Positions 16,394-24,336 of a stretch of 64,000 nucleotides of DNA are shown here, piece by piece (positions within the stretch are counted from its first letter, which is position 1; each line of letters begins with the position of its first letter). Origin of the DNA: Enterocloster lavalensis (GTDB lineage: Bacteria; Bacillota; Clostridia; Lachnospirales; Lachnospiraceae); assembly GCF_902364025.1 (NCBI RefSeq), contig NZ_CABJCG010000001.1, positions 806,001 to 870,000 on the forward strand, in the 5' to 3' direction. Both the position numbers and the translations under genes were made by a program. The notes under the pieces were generated by a model, which was not told the DNA's origin, did not search any database, and saw nothing but the letters and a program-made list of their open reading frames with translations.

Positions 16394-17170
16394 TCAAATA
16401 GTTCGGACGCCGGCCTTTTCCTTTTGCGCGGTCCTCCGGTAGTTCACCGCGGAGTAGCCCAGCACCAGGGTCGTAACGGCGCGTTCCTTCCGCTTCAACC
16501 CCAGCAGACGGCGCAGGGGGCGGGACCAGTTGGCGGCCATGGAGAAGAATCCGCTGTAGAGCACGCCCAGACCGCAGGCCTCCGCCATCAGCTCCATGTT
16601 AGCGGCGGCAAGGGCGCCGTCCACCTGGCTGGGGGCCACGATCACAATGGCTGCCGGGGCCTTTTTGAAGAAGAAATGGTCGTCGATGGACATCCGCCTT
16701 GCAATAGGATTGACCAGCTTCATCAGAGGAAGCAGCCGTCTAAACAGACCCACGGCCAATTTTTCAGCGCTCTCCAGCCGGTCGTTTAACACGATGAAGG
16801 ACACGTTCTGGGCGTTCCCGCCGGTGGGCGTCAGGCGGCCTGCTTCGATGATCTGCGCGATGAGCTCCGGCTCCACCCGGCGTTTTGTGAACTGCCGGAT
16901 GCTTCTTCTCGTCTTAATGGCCCTCAGCAGTTCGCCGGGATCCAGGGCCGCCGGCTTTTCAATCTCCTCCGGCGGCTCCTCAAAGCCGGTCATGGAGACT
17001 GCGGCCTTGGGGCAAATCGCCACGCAGTGCCCGCACATAATACAGTCCTGGGTGATGACCTTCGCCTTTTTATCCTTGATCCGGATATTTCCCGCCGGAC
17101 AGTCCTTCCGGCAAAGTCCACAGCCGATGCATGTTTCCGGGTTGATTCTGATCTGATGTTTGTTTTTCAT
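16394..17170 (-). CDS. Nitroreductase-family protein with N-terminal 2[4Fe-4S] ferredoxin domain
   Basis: The 258-residue protein has a ferredoxin domain first (CIGCGLCRKDCP at about 14-25 and CIMCGHCVAICP at about 42-53), then an FMN-binding nitroreductase domain that begins AIKTRRSIRQF. Such fusions can pass electrons from reduced ferredoxin to the flavin and on to an unknown electrophilic substrate. The ATG at 17170 has a GGAGGTCAGG site and overlaps the stop of the upstream EFR1-type gene by 4 nt, so the two electron-transfer proteins are translationally coupled. It is probably controlled by the divergent TetR regulator. Confidence 0.88.
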   Translation of the reverse strand: MKNKHQIRINPETCIGCGLCRKDCPAGNIRIKDKKAKVITQDCIMCGHCVAICPKAAVSMTGFEEPPEEIEKPAALDPGELLRAIKTRRSIRQFTKRRVEPELIAQIIEAGRLTPTGGNAQNVSFIVLNDRLESAEKLAVGLFRRLLPLMKLVNPIARRMSIDDHFFFKKAPAAIVIVAPSQVDGALAAANMELMAEACGLGVLYSGFFSMAANWSRPLRRLLGLKRKERAVTTLVLGYSAVNYRRTAQKEKAGVRTI

Positions 17171-17952
17171 TTTTCCTGACCTCCGTTGTTCCAGCATAAG
17201 GAATCATCCATGATATAGTGGCGGTGCCGCCCCCTGGATTTGGACTTGTATTCGATGGCTGCCGTGGGGCAGCCCCCGATACAGGCCATACAGTGGGTGC
17301 AGTTTCCCTTCCACACCGGTTTTCCATCCGCCATCTCGATATTGTCCAGGGGGCAGCGCCGGGCGCACTTCCCGCAGGAGACGCAGCGGTCCGACACGGT
17401 AAATCCCCGATCATTCACAAAAAGCGCGTAAAACAGTGGATTCACCGGCCCGCTTTCCAGTCTGCCGCCCAGGGACACGCTTTGCCCGTCAAAGTCCCGC
17501 CCGGCCCGGATCCGCTCCCCCAGCCCGGCGATGGACGGCTCCGCTTCTTCTATGATCGCCCGGCATTTTGCCTCGTCCGGGGTGGCGAACATTGCCACAT
17601 AGTTTTCCGGCATAACCACCGGTGCAAGACCGCGATAACGCATGTTCTTCCCGGCGCACAACTTTTTGGCGTATGCGGCGGCGTTGCCGCAGCTGCCGCC
17701 GCAGGTCAGTATAAAGTAGGCGTCCCGGTTCCCCTGGAAATCGGTTTCCAGAATCCAGCGCTCCACAACCCTGGGCAGCCGCCAGGAATAGGTGGGAGCC
17801 ACAAACACCAGCGGCTCCTCCGACCGGATCACCGTTTTCTCCCCGGACTTAACCGCACGGTTGATGGAAAATACCTGGCCGTCCCCGATGATCTCAGCAA
17901 TTTTAACCGCAACATACTGGCTGTTTCCAGTGCCGCTAAAATATAAAATCAT
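17167..17952 (-). CDS. EFR1-type flavodoxin-ferredoxin protein
   Basis: The 261-residue protein has a flavodoxin-like N-terminus (MILYFSGTGNSQYVA, the FMN phosphate loop) and two C-terminal [4Fe-4S] motifs (CVSCGKCARRCP and CTHCMACIGGCP). The domain order is that of the EFR1 ferredoxin family. It probably supplies electrons to the nitroreductase whose ATG overlaps its stop. I chose the ATG at 17952 because the flavodoxin fold begins there and GAGGG precedes it. Transcription should start near 17991, inside the TetR operator region. Confidence 0.88.
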   Translation of the reverse strand: MILYFSGTGNSQYVAVKIAEIIGDGQVFSINRAVKSGEKTVIRSEEPLVFVAPTYSWRLPRVVERWILETDFQGNRDAYFILTCGGSCGNAAAYAKKLCAGKNMRYRGLAPVVMPENYVAMFATPDEAKCRAIIEEAEPSIAGLGERIRAGRDFDGQSVSLGGRLESGPVNPLFYALFVNDRGFTVSDRCVSCGKCARRCPLDNIEMADGKPVWKGNCTHCMACIGGCPTAAIEYKSKSRGRHRHYIMDDSLCWNNGGQEK

Positions 17953-17964
17953 AATGCCCTCCTC

Positions 17965-18025
17965 TTGACAAACAAACCATTCGCTTATATGATACATATT
18001 GTATCACATATGTATTGTTTGTCAA
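17965..18025. promoter_or_regulatory. Overlapping face-to-face promoters on a palindromic operator
   Basis: Plus strand: TTGACA (17965-17970), 17 nt, TATGAT (17988-17993), reading to the TetR gene. Minus strand: TTGACA (18025-18020), 16 nt, TACAAT (18003-17998), reading to the EFR1 gene. The two -35 boxes lie in an 11-nt perfect inverted repeat, TTGACAAACAA / TTGTTTGTCAA. Between them is the perfect palindrome TGATACATATTGTATCA (17990-18006), which covers both -10 boxes and is the likely TetR binding site. A protein bound there would block both promoters. Confidence 0.8.
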
Positions 18026-18061
18026 CGTCCCAACCTGAGACAAAATAAGGAGATTTGTATC

Positions 18062-18589
18062 ATGGATAAACGAAAAATCGCCAACCAAAAAGTGAAGGAC
18101 CGCCTGTTCGCGGCCTTGATCGAGTTTGCGGGCAGCAAGGACTGGTCCCGGCTGACCGTGACGGAGCTGATCGAACAGTCCGGCGTGGCCAGGGCTTCCT
18201 TCTACCGCAATTTCAAATCCGTGGAGGAGCTGGTGGACTACGGGATCCAGCAGATCGCACTGCAATACCACACCGGAAAGCCGTCGCCCGAAAACGGTTT
18301 CTACAGCCGGGAAATGATGCTTTACAAATTCCGCTTTTACAAAGAATACGCGGACCTGGTTCTGGCCTTTCACCGGGCAAAGATGGCGACCACGCTCCTG
18401 GATGTGATCACCGACTGCGAGATCGACGCCCGGGGCGATATGCCGGTGAACTCCATCGCAAAATATGAGCTCTACTATTTTTCGGGCGCTTTTTATAACA
18501 TGCTGCTGTGCTGGCTGGAGAGCGGCATGAGGGAGTCGCCGGAGGAGATGGCGGAGGAGTTTTTGCGGATTGCCGGGAAAACGCTGTAG
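18062..18589 (+). CDS. TetR/AcrR-family transcription regulator
   Basis: The 175-residue protein has an N-terminal TetR helix-turn-helix (residues about 10-57, LTVTELIEQSGVARASFYRNFKSVEELV) and a C-terminal ligand domain typical of small Clostridial TetR proteins. The ATG at 18062 has AAGGAG 10 nt upstream. It is divergent from the EFR1/nitroreductase pair and the palindrome between them overlaps both promoters, so autorepression and control of the redox pair are likely. The inducer is unknown. Confidence 0.88.
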   Translation: MDKRKIANQKVKDRLFAALIEFAGSKDWSRLTVTELIEQSGVARASFYRNFKSVEELVDYGIQQIALQYHTGKPSPENGFYSREMMLYKFRFYKEYADLVLAFHRAKMATTLLDVITDCEIDARGDMPVNSIAKYELYYFSGAFYNMLLCWLESGMRESPEEMAEEFLRIAGKTL

Positions 18590-18619
18590 GGCCCAGGAAA
18601 TTTCTATCCTGCGCCCTTT
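18589..18619 (+). terminator. Probable terminator after the TetR gene
   Basis: GGGCCCAGGA (18589-18598) pairs with TCCTGCGCCC (18607-18616) with one mismatch, followed by TTTCTGCTT. The uridine run is short, so this is a moderate call. It lies between the convergent TetR and RraA genes. Confidence 0.5.
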
Positions 18620-18659
18620 CTGCTTATACTCTCTAACCGCATTTTTCCAAACGGAATGC

Positions 18660-19310
18660 TTATTGAACCTTCGTCTGCAGGTGATGATATCCAGTCATTG
18701 CCCTGGCCTCTTTCAGAGTATGCCCCTCTTCAACCAGCTTTAAGATCTCCTGCTCCTTGCGGTCAATGTTCTCCGCGATTGCAGCCACCTCTTCCCCGCG
18801 CTTTTGGGGAACAACAATAACACCGCTGTCATCTCCTAAAATAATATCCCCCGGATAAACCGGAATATCCGACAAGGTGACCGGGACATTGACTCCGTCT
18901 ACATATACGCGGTCCTTGCCGGTTCTCATGTAATATCCCTTTGAATAAATGGGGTAATCGCATGCAAGAACCGCGGGAATATCGCGACATACGCCGTCTA
19001 TCACCGTTCCGGCGATTCCCATTTTTCCAGCTGTTTTAGCCATAATATCTCCCCAGACCGTACAATTATCACGGCCTGCGTTGTCGATCACCACAACCTG
19101 GCCAGGTTCAACATCGTCCAGAAAGTCTCCCACGTTCCCCTGGACAGCGCCGCAGGGGGCGTAATGGACAGTAAAGGCTCTGCCACAGATTTTCCAGCCA
19201 AAACGGACCGGCTTTACGCCGTAAACACTGCATTCAATTCCGATTTTATCCATGGCATCCGACACGCAGGTGGTGTCCAGCTTTTTAAAACGCTCTACTA
19301 AATTATCCAT
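18660..19310 (-). CDS. RraA-family protein, CHA/HMG aldolase-like (paralogue 1)
   Basis: The 216-residue protein of the RraA/DlpA fold includes 4-carboxy-4-hydroxy-2-oxoadipate and 4-hydroxy-4-methyl-2-oxoglutarate aldolases (pyruvate-forming) as family members. It has WGDIMAKTA with the acidic residue after Gly and the Arg-Asp pair in IDGVCRDIPAV that binds pyruvate and Mg2+ in the aldolases. The ATG at 19310 has AAGGAGAG 9 nt upstream. It is the last gene of the operon and lies 17 nt after a second paralogue. Aldolase or oxaloacetate decarboxylase activity is likely; the exact substrate is inference. Confidence 0.85.
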   Translation of the reverse strand: MDNLVERFKKLDTTCVSDAMDKIGIECSVYGVKPVRFGWKICGRAFTVHYAPCGAVQGNVGDFLDDVEPGQVVVIDNAGRDNCTVWGDIMAKTAGKMGIAGTVIDGVCRDIPAVLACDYPIYSKGYYMRTGKDRVYVDGVNVPVTLSDIPVYPGDIILGDDSGVIVVPQKRGEEVAAIAENIDRKEQEILKLVEEGHTLKEARAMTGYHHLQTKVQ

Positions 19311-19326
19311 TCCCGATTCTCTCCTT

Positions 19327-19995
19327 TTATGTCCTGAGCATTTTGTTGTAGTTATACTTTGCATCAACCGAAAGGATATCCTCCCCGGCCCTGATCTCCG
19401 CTACCATATCCTCTTCTTTGCGCCAGAGCTGTTCCGCTTTTTCAAGAACCTCGTCCACATGCTCCTTGGGAACGATCACAATTCCGCTGCTGTCGCCTAT
19501 GACGATGTCCCCGGGGCGCACCTGAACACCACCGAATTGGATTATCTGGTTGGTGCTCTCCTCGATCACACGGCCACGGGCAGTCTGCACCACCGTTCCT
19601 CTGGCGTACACGGCGTAATCGGCCTCAATACAATCGTCCAGATCGCGGCAGCAGCCGTCTATAACCGTGCCGGATATCCCTTTCGCCCTGGCGCCATTGG
19701 CCAGGACACCGCCCCAGCAGGAGGTATCCATTCGGCCCCCATTGTCGATCACAATCACATCCCCCGCCTTGGCCGACGCGATGGCATTCATTCCCAAATG
19801 CGTTTTCTGCGGAGTCTCACCCGCCGCCGTCATGCGCATGGTGACGGCCGGCCCCACAATCTTATTCCATTTTGGAATCAGCGGACGTATCCCGCAGGTA
19901 GCCCCCCGCAAGCCAAGGACGTCCAGAGCGTCGGAAATATTGGTGGATGAAAGAGCTTCAAAACGCGCCCGGTATACCGTATCAAAGTAATTCAT
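19327..19995 (-). CDS. RraA-family protein (paralogue 2), acidic residue replaced
   Basis: The 222-residue RraA-fold protein has the Arg-Asp pair (IDGCCRDLDDC). At the position where paralogues 1 and 3 have Gly-Asp or Gly-Glu (GDIMA, GEVMF) it has WGGVLA. In family members active as aldolases this acidic residue takes part in catalysis, so this copy may be inactive alone, have another activity, or form mixed oligomers. It is 35 nt after paralogue 3, with a GAAGGG ribosome site. Confidence 0.82.
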   Translation of the reverse strand: MNYFDTVYRARFEALSSTNISDALDVLGLRGATCGIRPLIPKWNKIVGPAVTMRMTAAGETPQKTHLGMNAIASAKAGDVIVIDNGGRMDTSCWGGVLANGARAKGISGTVIDGCCRDLDDCIEADYAVYARGTVVQTARGRVIEESTNQIIQFGGVQVRPGDIVIGDSSGIVIVPKEHVDEVLEKAEQLWRKEEDMVAEIRAGEDILSVDAKYNYNKMLRT

Positions 19996-20029
19996 AATTT
20001 ATCCCTTCTTCCTATTAGTCTCCACCAGA

Positions 20030-20728
20030 CTATCCCTCATAAACTTTCGTCTTCAGCTTCTCCGTGATGATGTCATAAATCGCTTTATGTTTCTCAGCAT
20101 TATTTCCAACACTGCGATAATAGTTCAGTTTTTCCTGCTCCCCCTCAAATTTTCTGCGGACTTCAACCAGAACCTCTTTTGCATCCGCCGGCCGCACCAC
20201 GCAGATGCCGTCCGGATCTCCGACCAGAATATCTCCGGGGAACACCACCTTTCCTCCGCAGGACACCGGTACATTGATTTCACCCGGCCCGTTCTTATAC
20301 GGTCCCTGGGGGGTGACCGCCTTGGCATACACAGGCAAGTCAATATGATCCAGGGAATTATGATCGCGGATTGCTCCATCCACAACGATTCCTGCAATTC
20401 CGCAGTTTTTCGCATAGGTAAACATCACCTCCCCGATCAAAGAACGGGTTGTGCAGCCGTTTCCGTCAATTACAAGGATATCTCCCGGCTTCGCCAGATC
20501 CAGCGCTTTATGAATAAAAGCATTATCTCCGTCCGGCACCATGACCGTAAACGCGGTTCCCAGCATATTGACCGGCTGAGGGTTCATTTGGCGTATATAC
20601 TCTCTCATGCAGTACAAACGGTTCATCATATCGCCCACATTGCTGGAGGGCAGGCCCCTAAACTGTTCCACCAACTCACGGTCCGGCCGGTCAACCTTCA
20701 GGTAAATCCGGTTTCCAACTTCACTCAT
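20030..20728 (-). CDS. RraA-family protein, CHA/HMG aldolase-like (paralogue 3)
   Basis: The 232-residue RraA-fold protein has GEVMFTYAKNCGIAG and the Arg-Asp pair in VVDGAIRDHNS, so the aldolase residues are present. The N-terminus is about 15 residues longer than in the other two paralogues, and a C-terminal extension (KLNYYRSVGNNAEKHK...) is distinct, so the three genes are old paralogues rather than a fresh duplication. The ribosome site is AGGAGG. It lies 25 nt after the beta-propeller gene. Confidence 0.85.
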   Translation of the reverse strand: MSEVGNRIYLKVDRPDRELVEQFRGLPSSNVGDMMNRLYCMREYIRQMNPQPVNMLGTAFTVMVPDGDNAFIHKALDLAKPGDILVIDGNGCTTRSLIGEVMFTYAKNCGIAGIVVDGAIRDHNSLDHIDLPVYAKAVTPQGPYKNGPGEINVPVSCGGKVVFPGDILVGDPDGICVVRPADAKEVLVEVRRKFEGEQEKLNYYRSVGNNAEKHKAIYDIITEKLKTKVYEG

Positions 20729-20753
20729 TTCATTTTCCTCCTGTTTCTGTTAT

Positions 20754-21758
20754 CTACTCCATTCGCGCCAGACGAATCAGATTGTTCTCATTGGCCTTAT
20801 TCGTAGCCAAATATATATTTCCTCCATCATCCACACAGATTCCGTGTACCTTTAACACCGCATCTCCCGGAGCGCCCAGCTGCGCGGCCACCTCCAGCGT
20901 GTCCAGATCGATCAGAGTGACGCCGCCGTCCAGCTCCGCAGCGTATAAGTATTTGTCGTCCGTGAAAACCGTGCCGATTCTGGAGAGGTTCCCCTCTGCG
21001 ACGGCCAAAAGGTTCCCTTCTGTGTCAAAGAGCTTGACTCTGCAATTTTCCCGGTCCGCAACCCATAAGCGACCCTGCCGGTCCATGCAGATGCTGTGCA
21101 CCACCCGGAAATCCTCCGGAGCGCCCCATGACTTAATATAGGTCCCGTCCCCATCGAAGTGATGGACCGCGCAGTTTCCATAGCCATCAGCGGCAAAATA
21201 CTCCCCATCCGGTGTCATGATCATACCGCAGGGACGGCAGAAGGGCAGCCCTCTTCTTCTGATGCTGTCAATCCTGGCGTTACTTGCGGCGTTTTTATTC
21301 CATTTTGTCTCGGTTGGGTTTTCTCCGCGCTTCTGCATAGTCTCCAGATAGTCAAAATCATAGCCGCTGTCCCCGGGGACTCCTTTCGTTCCGAATACTC
21401 TTACTTCCTTCCCCTCCGCCGTGATCTCTCTTATCACATGCGCGTTTTTATGCGCATCCGCCACCAGCAAGGTCCCATTTTTCGTATAGCTCACAGAATG
21501 GGATTTTCCAAACATTCCCTGCGCAATGGTCTTACAGGCATTCCCATCATGGTCAAACACAACCACCGGCACATCTTGGTTCCCTGTTACAACATAAAGG
21601 AATCCACCGCCTCCCCAGCAGCAATTAAGCACCGTCATATGCCTCATCTGGTCCGGCCACTTAGCCCAGTCCATTTCCAAACGATACGAAAAACTCCCGC
21701 AATCGAGGCTTTCCCCTGTCAACCCTTTTCTCTCACCTTCACACTTAATCTGTTTCAT
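20754..21758 (-). CDS. NHL/six-bladed beta-propeller protein
   Basis: The 334-residue protein consists of repeated propeller blades of the NHL type (for example GMIMTPDGEYFAADGYGN, SICMDRQGRLWVADRENCRVKLFDTEGN, GICVDDGGNIYLATNK). No signal peptide is seen at the chosen ATG (21758, preceded by AGGAG), so it should be cytoplasmic. Family members include lactonases, amidating lyases and binding scaffolds; I cannot choose among them. Its ATG overlaps the stop of the MATE transporter gene by 4 nt. It has several Cys in FCRPC and NCCW, perhaps a metal site (weak). Confidence 0.75.
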   Translation of the reverse strand: MKQIKCEGERKGLTGESLDCGSFSYRLEMDWAKWPDQMRHMTVLNCCWGGGGFLYVVTGNQDVPVVVFDHDGNACKTIAQGMFGKSHSVSYTKNGTLLVADAHKNAHVIREITAEGKEVRVFGTKGVPGDSGYDFDYLETMQKRGENPTETKWNKNAASNARIDSIRRRGLPFCRPCGMIMTPDGEYFAADGYGNCAVHHFDGDGTYIKSWGAPEDFRVVHSICMDRQGRLWVADRENCRVKLFDTEGNLLAVAEGNLSRIGTVFTDDKYLYAAELDGGVTLIDLDTLEVAAQLGAPGDAVLKVHGICVDDGGNIYLATNKANENNLIRLARME

Positions 21759-23113
21759 ATCTTCTCCTGTCCGATATAGGTTTCTTCCCATCCGCTGTGT
21801 TTATAATACCATCTTGACAGCAGCCCGCAGCAGATCCAGCCCACCGGATAGCCTAGGCCCACCGTATATACGTTGTTGACAAAACGTGTGATCCCATATA
21901 AATAGACCTGTCTGCAGATCACGAGGCCGAACAACATGATCAGCATGGAGGCTTTTGTATTTCCGGACCCCCGCAGCGCGCCCGCATAGGTCTGGTTCCA
22001 GGCGCTGAAAAACCGGAACGGAATGGTCAGCCAGACAAACAATACGCCGTAGTAGACCACCTCCGCGTCGCGGTTGAACAGCTTCACCAGCTGTCCCGAC
22101 GTACACGCCAGGATCACACAGATCAGAATCAGCAGGCCGGTCCCCATATAAATTGCAGTCCGCACTCCCGCTTTTGCCCGCTCCAGCTTTTTCGCCCCTA
22201 AATTCTGGCTGACAAACGTAGTCACCGATTGGCCGATACTCATCACCGGCAGAATACAGAACTGGTCGATCTTGATATGGCAGCTCCATCCCGCCATAAT
22301 AGCGGCGGAGCCAAACGCATTAATATAGGACTGTACAAATGCGTTTGAGAACGCTGTCAACGACTGCTGCACTCCGATTGGCAGCCCAAGGAGCAGAATT
22401 CTTCTGCACAGTGCCATATCCATGCGGATACTTTTTATGCGGAGCTTATAGGCCTCCTCTGCCCGCATTAGTGCCGCACAAACCAGCATGGCGGACACGG
22501 CCTGAGAGAGTACCGTCGCAACCGCAACACCGGCAATTCCCCAATGAAACACCACCACAAATAAAAGATCCAGCACAATATTCAACAGACTGCTTGTGAT
22601 CAAAAAATACAGCGGCCGCTTCGTGTCTCCCACCGCCCGGAGGACGCAGCTTCCCATGTTGTATGTAAACAGAAACACAACCCCTACAAAATAGATTCTC
22701 AAATATATGGAAGCGTGGCCGATGACATCGTCCGGAGTGGATATCATTTTCAGCATAAACGGAACCCACGGGACCGAAAAAAGTGTGACACCAACTCCCA
22801 AAATCACAGTAAGCGACGCGATTGTGTGAATGGTTCTCCGAAGATTATCCTGGTCCCTCGCCCCATAATAATTGCTGATCAGAACGCCGGCGCCAATAGA
22901 AATACCGTTAAAAAAATTCACCATCGTGTTGCAGATCGCTGTTGTGGACCCCACCGCCGCCAGCGCATTCTTACCAACAAAATTTCCCACAATTATACTG
23001 TCCACCGTGTTATAAAGCTGCTGGAACAGATTTCCGAACAACAGCGGCATGGCAAAAAGGGACAGCAGCTTCCAGATATTTCCTTCTGTCATATCCATTG
23101 ATTGGCGTTTCAC
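21755..23113 (-). CDS. MATE-family transporter
   Basis: A 452-residue polytopic protein of the MATE family with about twelve helices; typical signatures are LLFGNLFQQLYNTVDSIIVGNFVG at the N-terminus and the second-half repeat GLPIGVQQSLTAFSN. MATE proteins usually export cationic compounds using Na+ or H+. Here it sits inside a catabolic operon, so it may export an intermediate or by-product (inference). I prefer the GTG at 23113, spaced 6 nt from GGAGG, over the ATG at 23119 that abuts the site. Confidence 0.9.
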   Translation of the reverse strand: MKRQSMDMTEGNIWKLLSLFAMPLLFGNLFQQLYNTVDSIIVGNFVGKNALAAVGSTTAICNTMVNFFNGISIGAGVLISNYYGARDQDNLRRTIHTIASLTVILGVGVTLFSVPWVPFMLKMISTPDDVIGHASIYLRIYFVGVVFLFTYNMGSCVLRAVGDTKRPLYFLITSSLLNIVLDLLFVVVFHWGIAGVAVATVLSQAVSAMLVCAALMRAEEAYKLRIKSIRMDMALCRRILLLGLPIGVQQSLTAFSNAFVQSYINAFGSAAIMAGWSCHIKIDQFCILPVMSIGQSVTTFVSQNLGAKKLERAKAGVRTAIYMGTGLLILICVILACTSGQLVKLFNRDAEVVYYGVLFVWLTIPFRFFSAWNQTYAGALRGSGNTKASMLIMLFGLVICRQVYLYGITRFVNNVYTVGLGYPVGWICCGLLSRWYYKHSGWEETYIGQEKI

Positions 23114-23133
23114 CGGCATCCTCCGTCTTTCAC

Positions 23134-23865
23134 TCAGTATACAAAATATCCATCCTGCGCAATGGGATAAACCGCCTCATATGCCTCGGCGTACAGACAG
23201 CCCTTTCTCCCAAAGCTTCCCGCGTTCACAGCCCGGTACCCGGCCCGGTTCACATAGCCTTCCGCCAGCTTCGCCTTCCGCTCAAATGTGGCCATTGCAG
23301 CTTTTTTTATCTCAATCACATCGGTAATATCCACAAACAGGTTGGGTTTAAAATCATTGGCCTCACTGGCATGAGGTTCAAAGCAGAAGATCGGAGCACG
23401 CTCAATGGGCTCTGTTCCATCTACAAAAATCCCCTGGCCGGTGGCCGCTTCCAGTGAAGCGTTGACATAGGGAAACACGGTTCCGTGGTCCGGATTAAAC
23501 AGATCCTTATTCCAATGGGTCAGAATCAGATCCGGTCTGCTCTCACGCATAAATCTTACCATCCTGTAAATTTTTTCCTGAGTAATCTCGAAGCGGTAGT
23601 CCTGTAAATCCCAGAATTCAAACCGGGATATCCCAAGAATTTCAGCGGATTTGGTAAAATCCTTCAAGCGCTGTTCCCTTGCCTGCTCCACGGTGTATCC
23701 AACCTTAAACAGCTCATTGGCCTCTCCGCCCGTACCGTACGTTAAAACCACTGTGTCAACAATTCCGCCCAGTTTTACATGCTTTGCAATCGCGCCGGAG
23801 CATCTCCACAACACATCGCCCGGGTGAGCGGCTACTACCAGCATTTTCTTTCCATTCATGTCCAT
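23134..23865 (-). CDS. PIG-L/LmbE-family protein, 4-oxalomesaconate hydratase (GalB)-like
   Basis: The 243-residue PIG-L-fold protein has metal-binding residues His14 and Asp17 (AHPGDVLWR) and a third histidine in FNPDHGTVF. The usual AHPDDE motif of deacetylases is changed: the general-base Asp is Gly16 and the Glu is missing. From memory the HPxDxxWRxxGAIA pattern and CFEPHASEANDFKPNLFVDITDV resemble GalB, the Zn-dependent 4-oxalomesaconate hydratase of the gallate pathway. Three RraA-type aldolase homologues in the same operon fit that, since CHA aldolase follows GalB. The ATG at 23865 has a GGAGG site 8 nt upstream. Confidence 0.8.
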   Translation of the reverse strand: MDMNGKKMLVVAAHPGDVLWRCSGAIAKHVKLGGIVDTVVLTYGTGGEANELFKVGYTVEQAREQRLKDFTKSAEILGISRFEFWDLQDYRFEITQEKIYRMVRFMRESRPDLILTHWNKDLFNPDHGTVFPYVNASLEAATGQGIFVDGTEPIERAPIFCFEPHASEANDFKPNLFVDITDVIEIKKAAMATFERKAKLAEGYVNRAGYRAVNAGSFGRKGCLYAEAYEAVYPIAQDGYFVY

Positions 23866-23907
23866 TGATTTTTCCTCCAATCTCCGCCTGAACCGCCATC
23901 CGCATCT

Positions 23908-24252
23908 TCAAATTGTAATCTGCCATTTGATTTTATCATCATCCACATGGTTGTTGATGTACCTTCCGCTGTCTGGGGAGAGATGGAGTTCGCCGGTAAA
24001 TGTCATGCCCTCACTTACCATTTTCTCATATTCCTCCCGGCTTTCCACGCGCAGACATGCATGGTTAAAACCGATGCCATCCTGGGGACGCTTTGTGCAA
24101 AGCTCGATGATCATCCCCTTTTGAGCGGGGTCCTCCATCTCCACGGAGCCGCCGTGATGGGGCGTTTCCCGATAAATCAGATATCCGAATTTTTCCAACA
24201 AGACCGCAGTTTTCTTTGGGTCCTCCACTACAAATGCAATATGGTCGATCAT
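23908..24252 (-). CDS. VOC-superfamily (glyoxalase-like) protein
   Basis: The 114-residue protein has the beta-alpha-beta-beta-beta repeats of the vicinal oxygen chelate fold (IDHIAFVVEDPKKTAVLLEKFGY, then GFNHACLRVESREEYEKM). Metal-type residues His (DHIAF), Glu (MIIELC) and His (FNHAC) are in family positions, so isomerase, epimerase or lyase chemistry is possible. The ATG at 24252 follows AAGGAG. It lies between the transporter and the GalB-like gene, so it probably acts on the imported substrate. The specific reaction is unknown. Confidence 0.8.
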   Translation of the reverse strand: MIDHIAFVVEDPKKTAVLLEKFGYLIYRETPHHGGSVEMEDPAQKGMIIELCTKRPQDGIGFNHACLRVESREEYEKMVSEGMTFTGELHLSPDSGRYINNHVDDDKIKWQITI

Positions 24253-24274
24253 ATCAGACTCTCCTTTCATGAAT

Positions 24275-24313
24275 GTCAGGGAGCAACTGCCAGTAACGCC
24301 GGTGTTCCCTGAC
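24275..24313. other. Intercistronic hairpin between transporter and VOC gene
   Basis: GTCAGGGA (24275-24282) and TCCCTGAC (24306-24313) form a perfect 8-bp stem that continues with partly paired bases. There is no uridine run, so termination is unlikely; it may protect the upstream transporter mRNA or tune expression of the downstream genes (inference). Confidence 0.5.
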
Positions 24314-24336
24314 TCGTCAATCGTTCAGTATACGTT

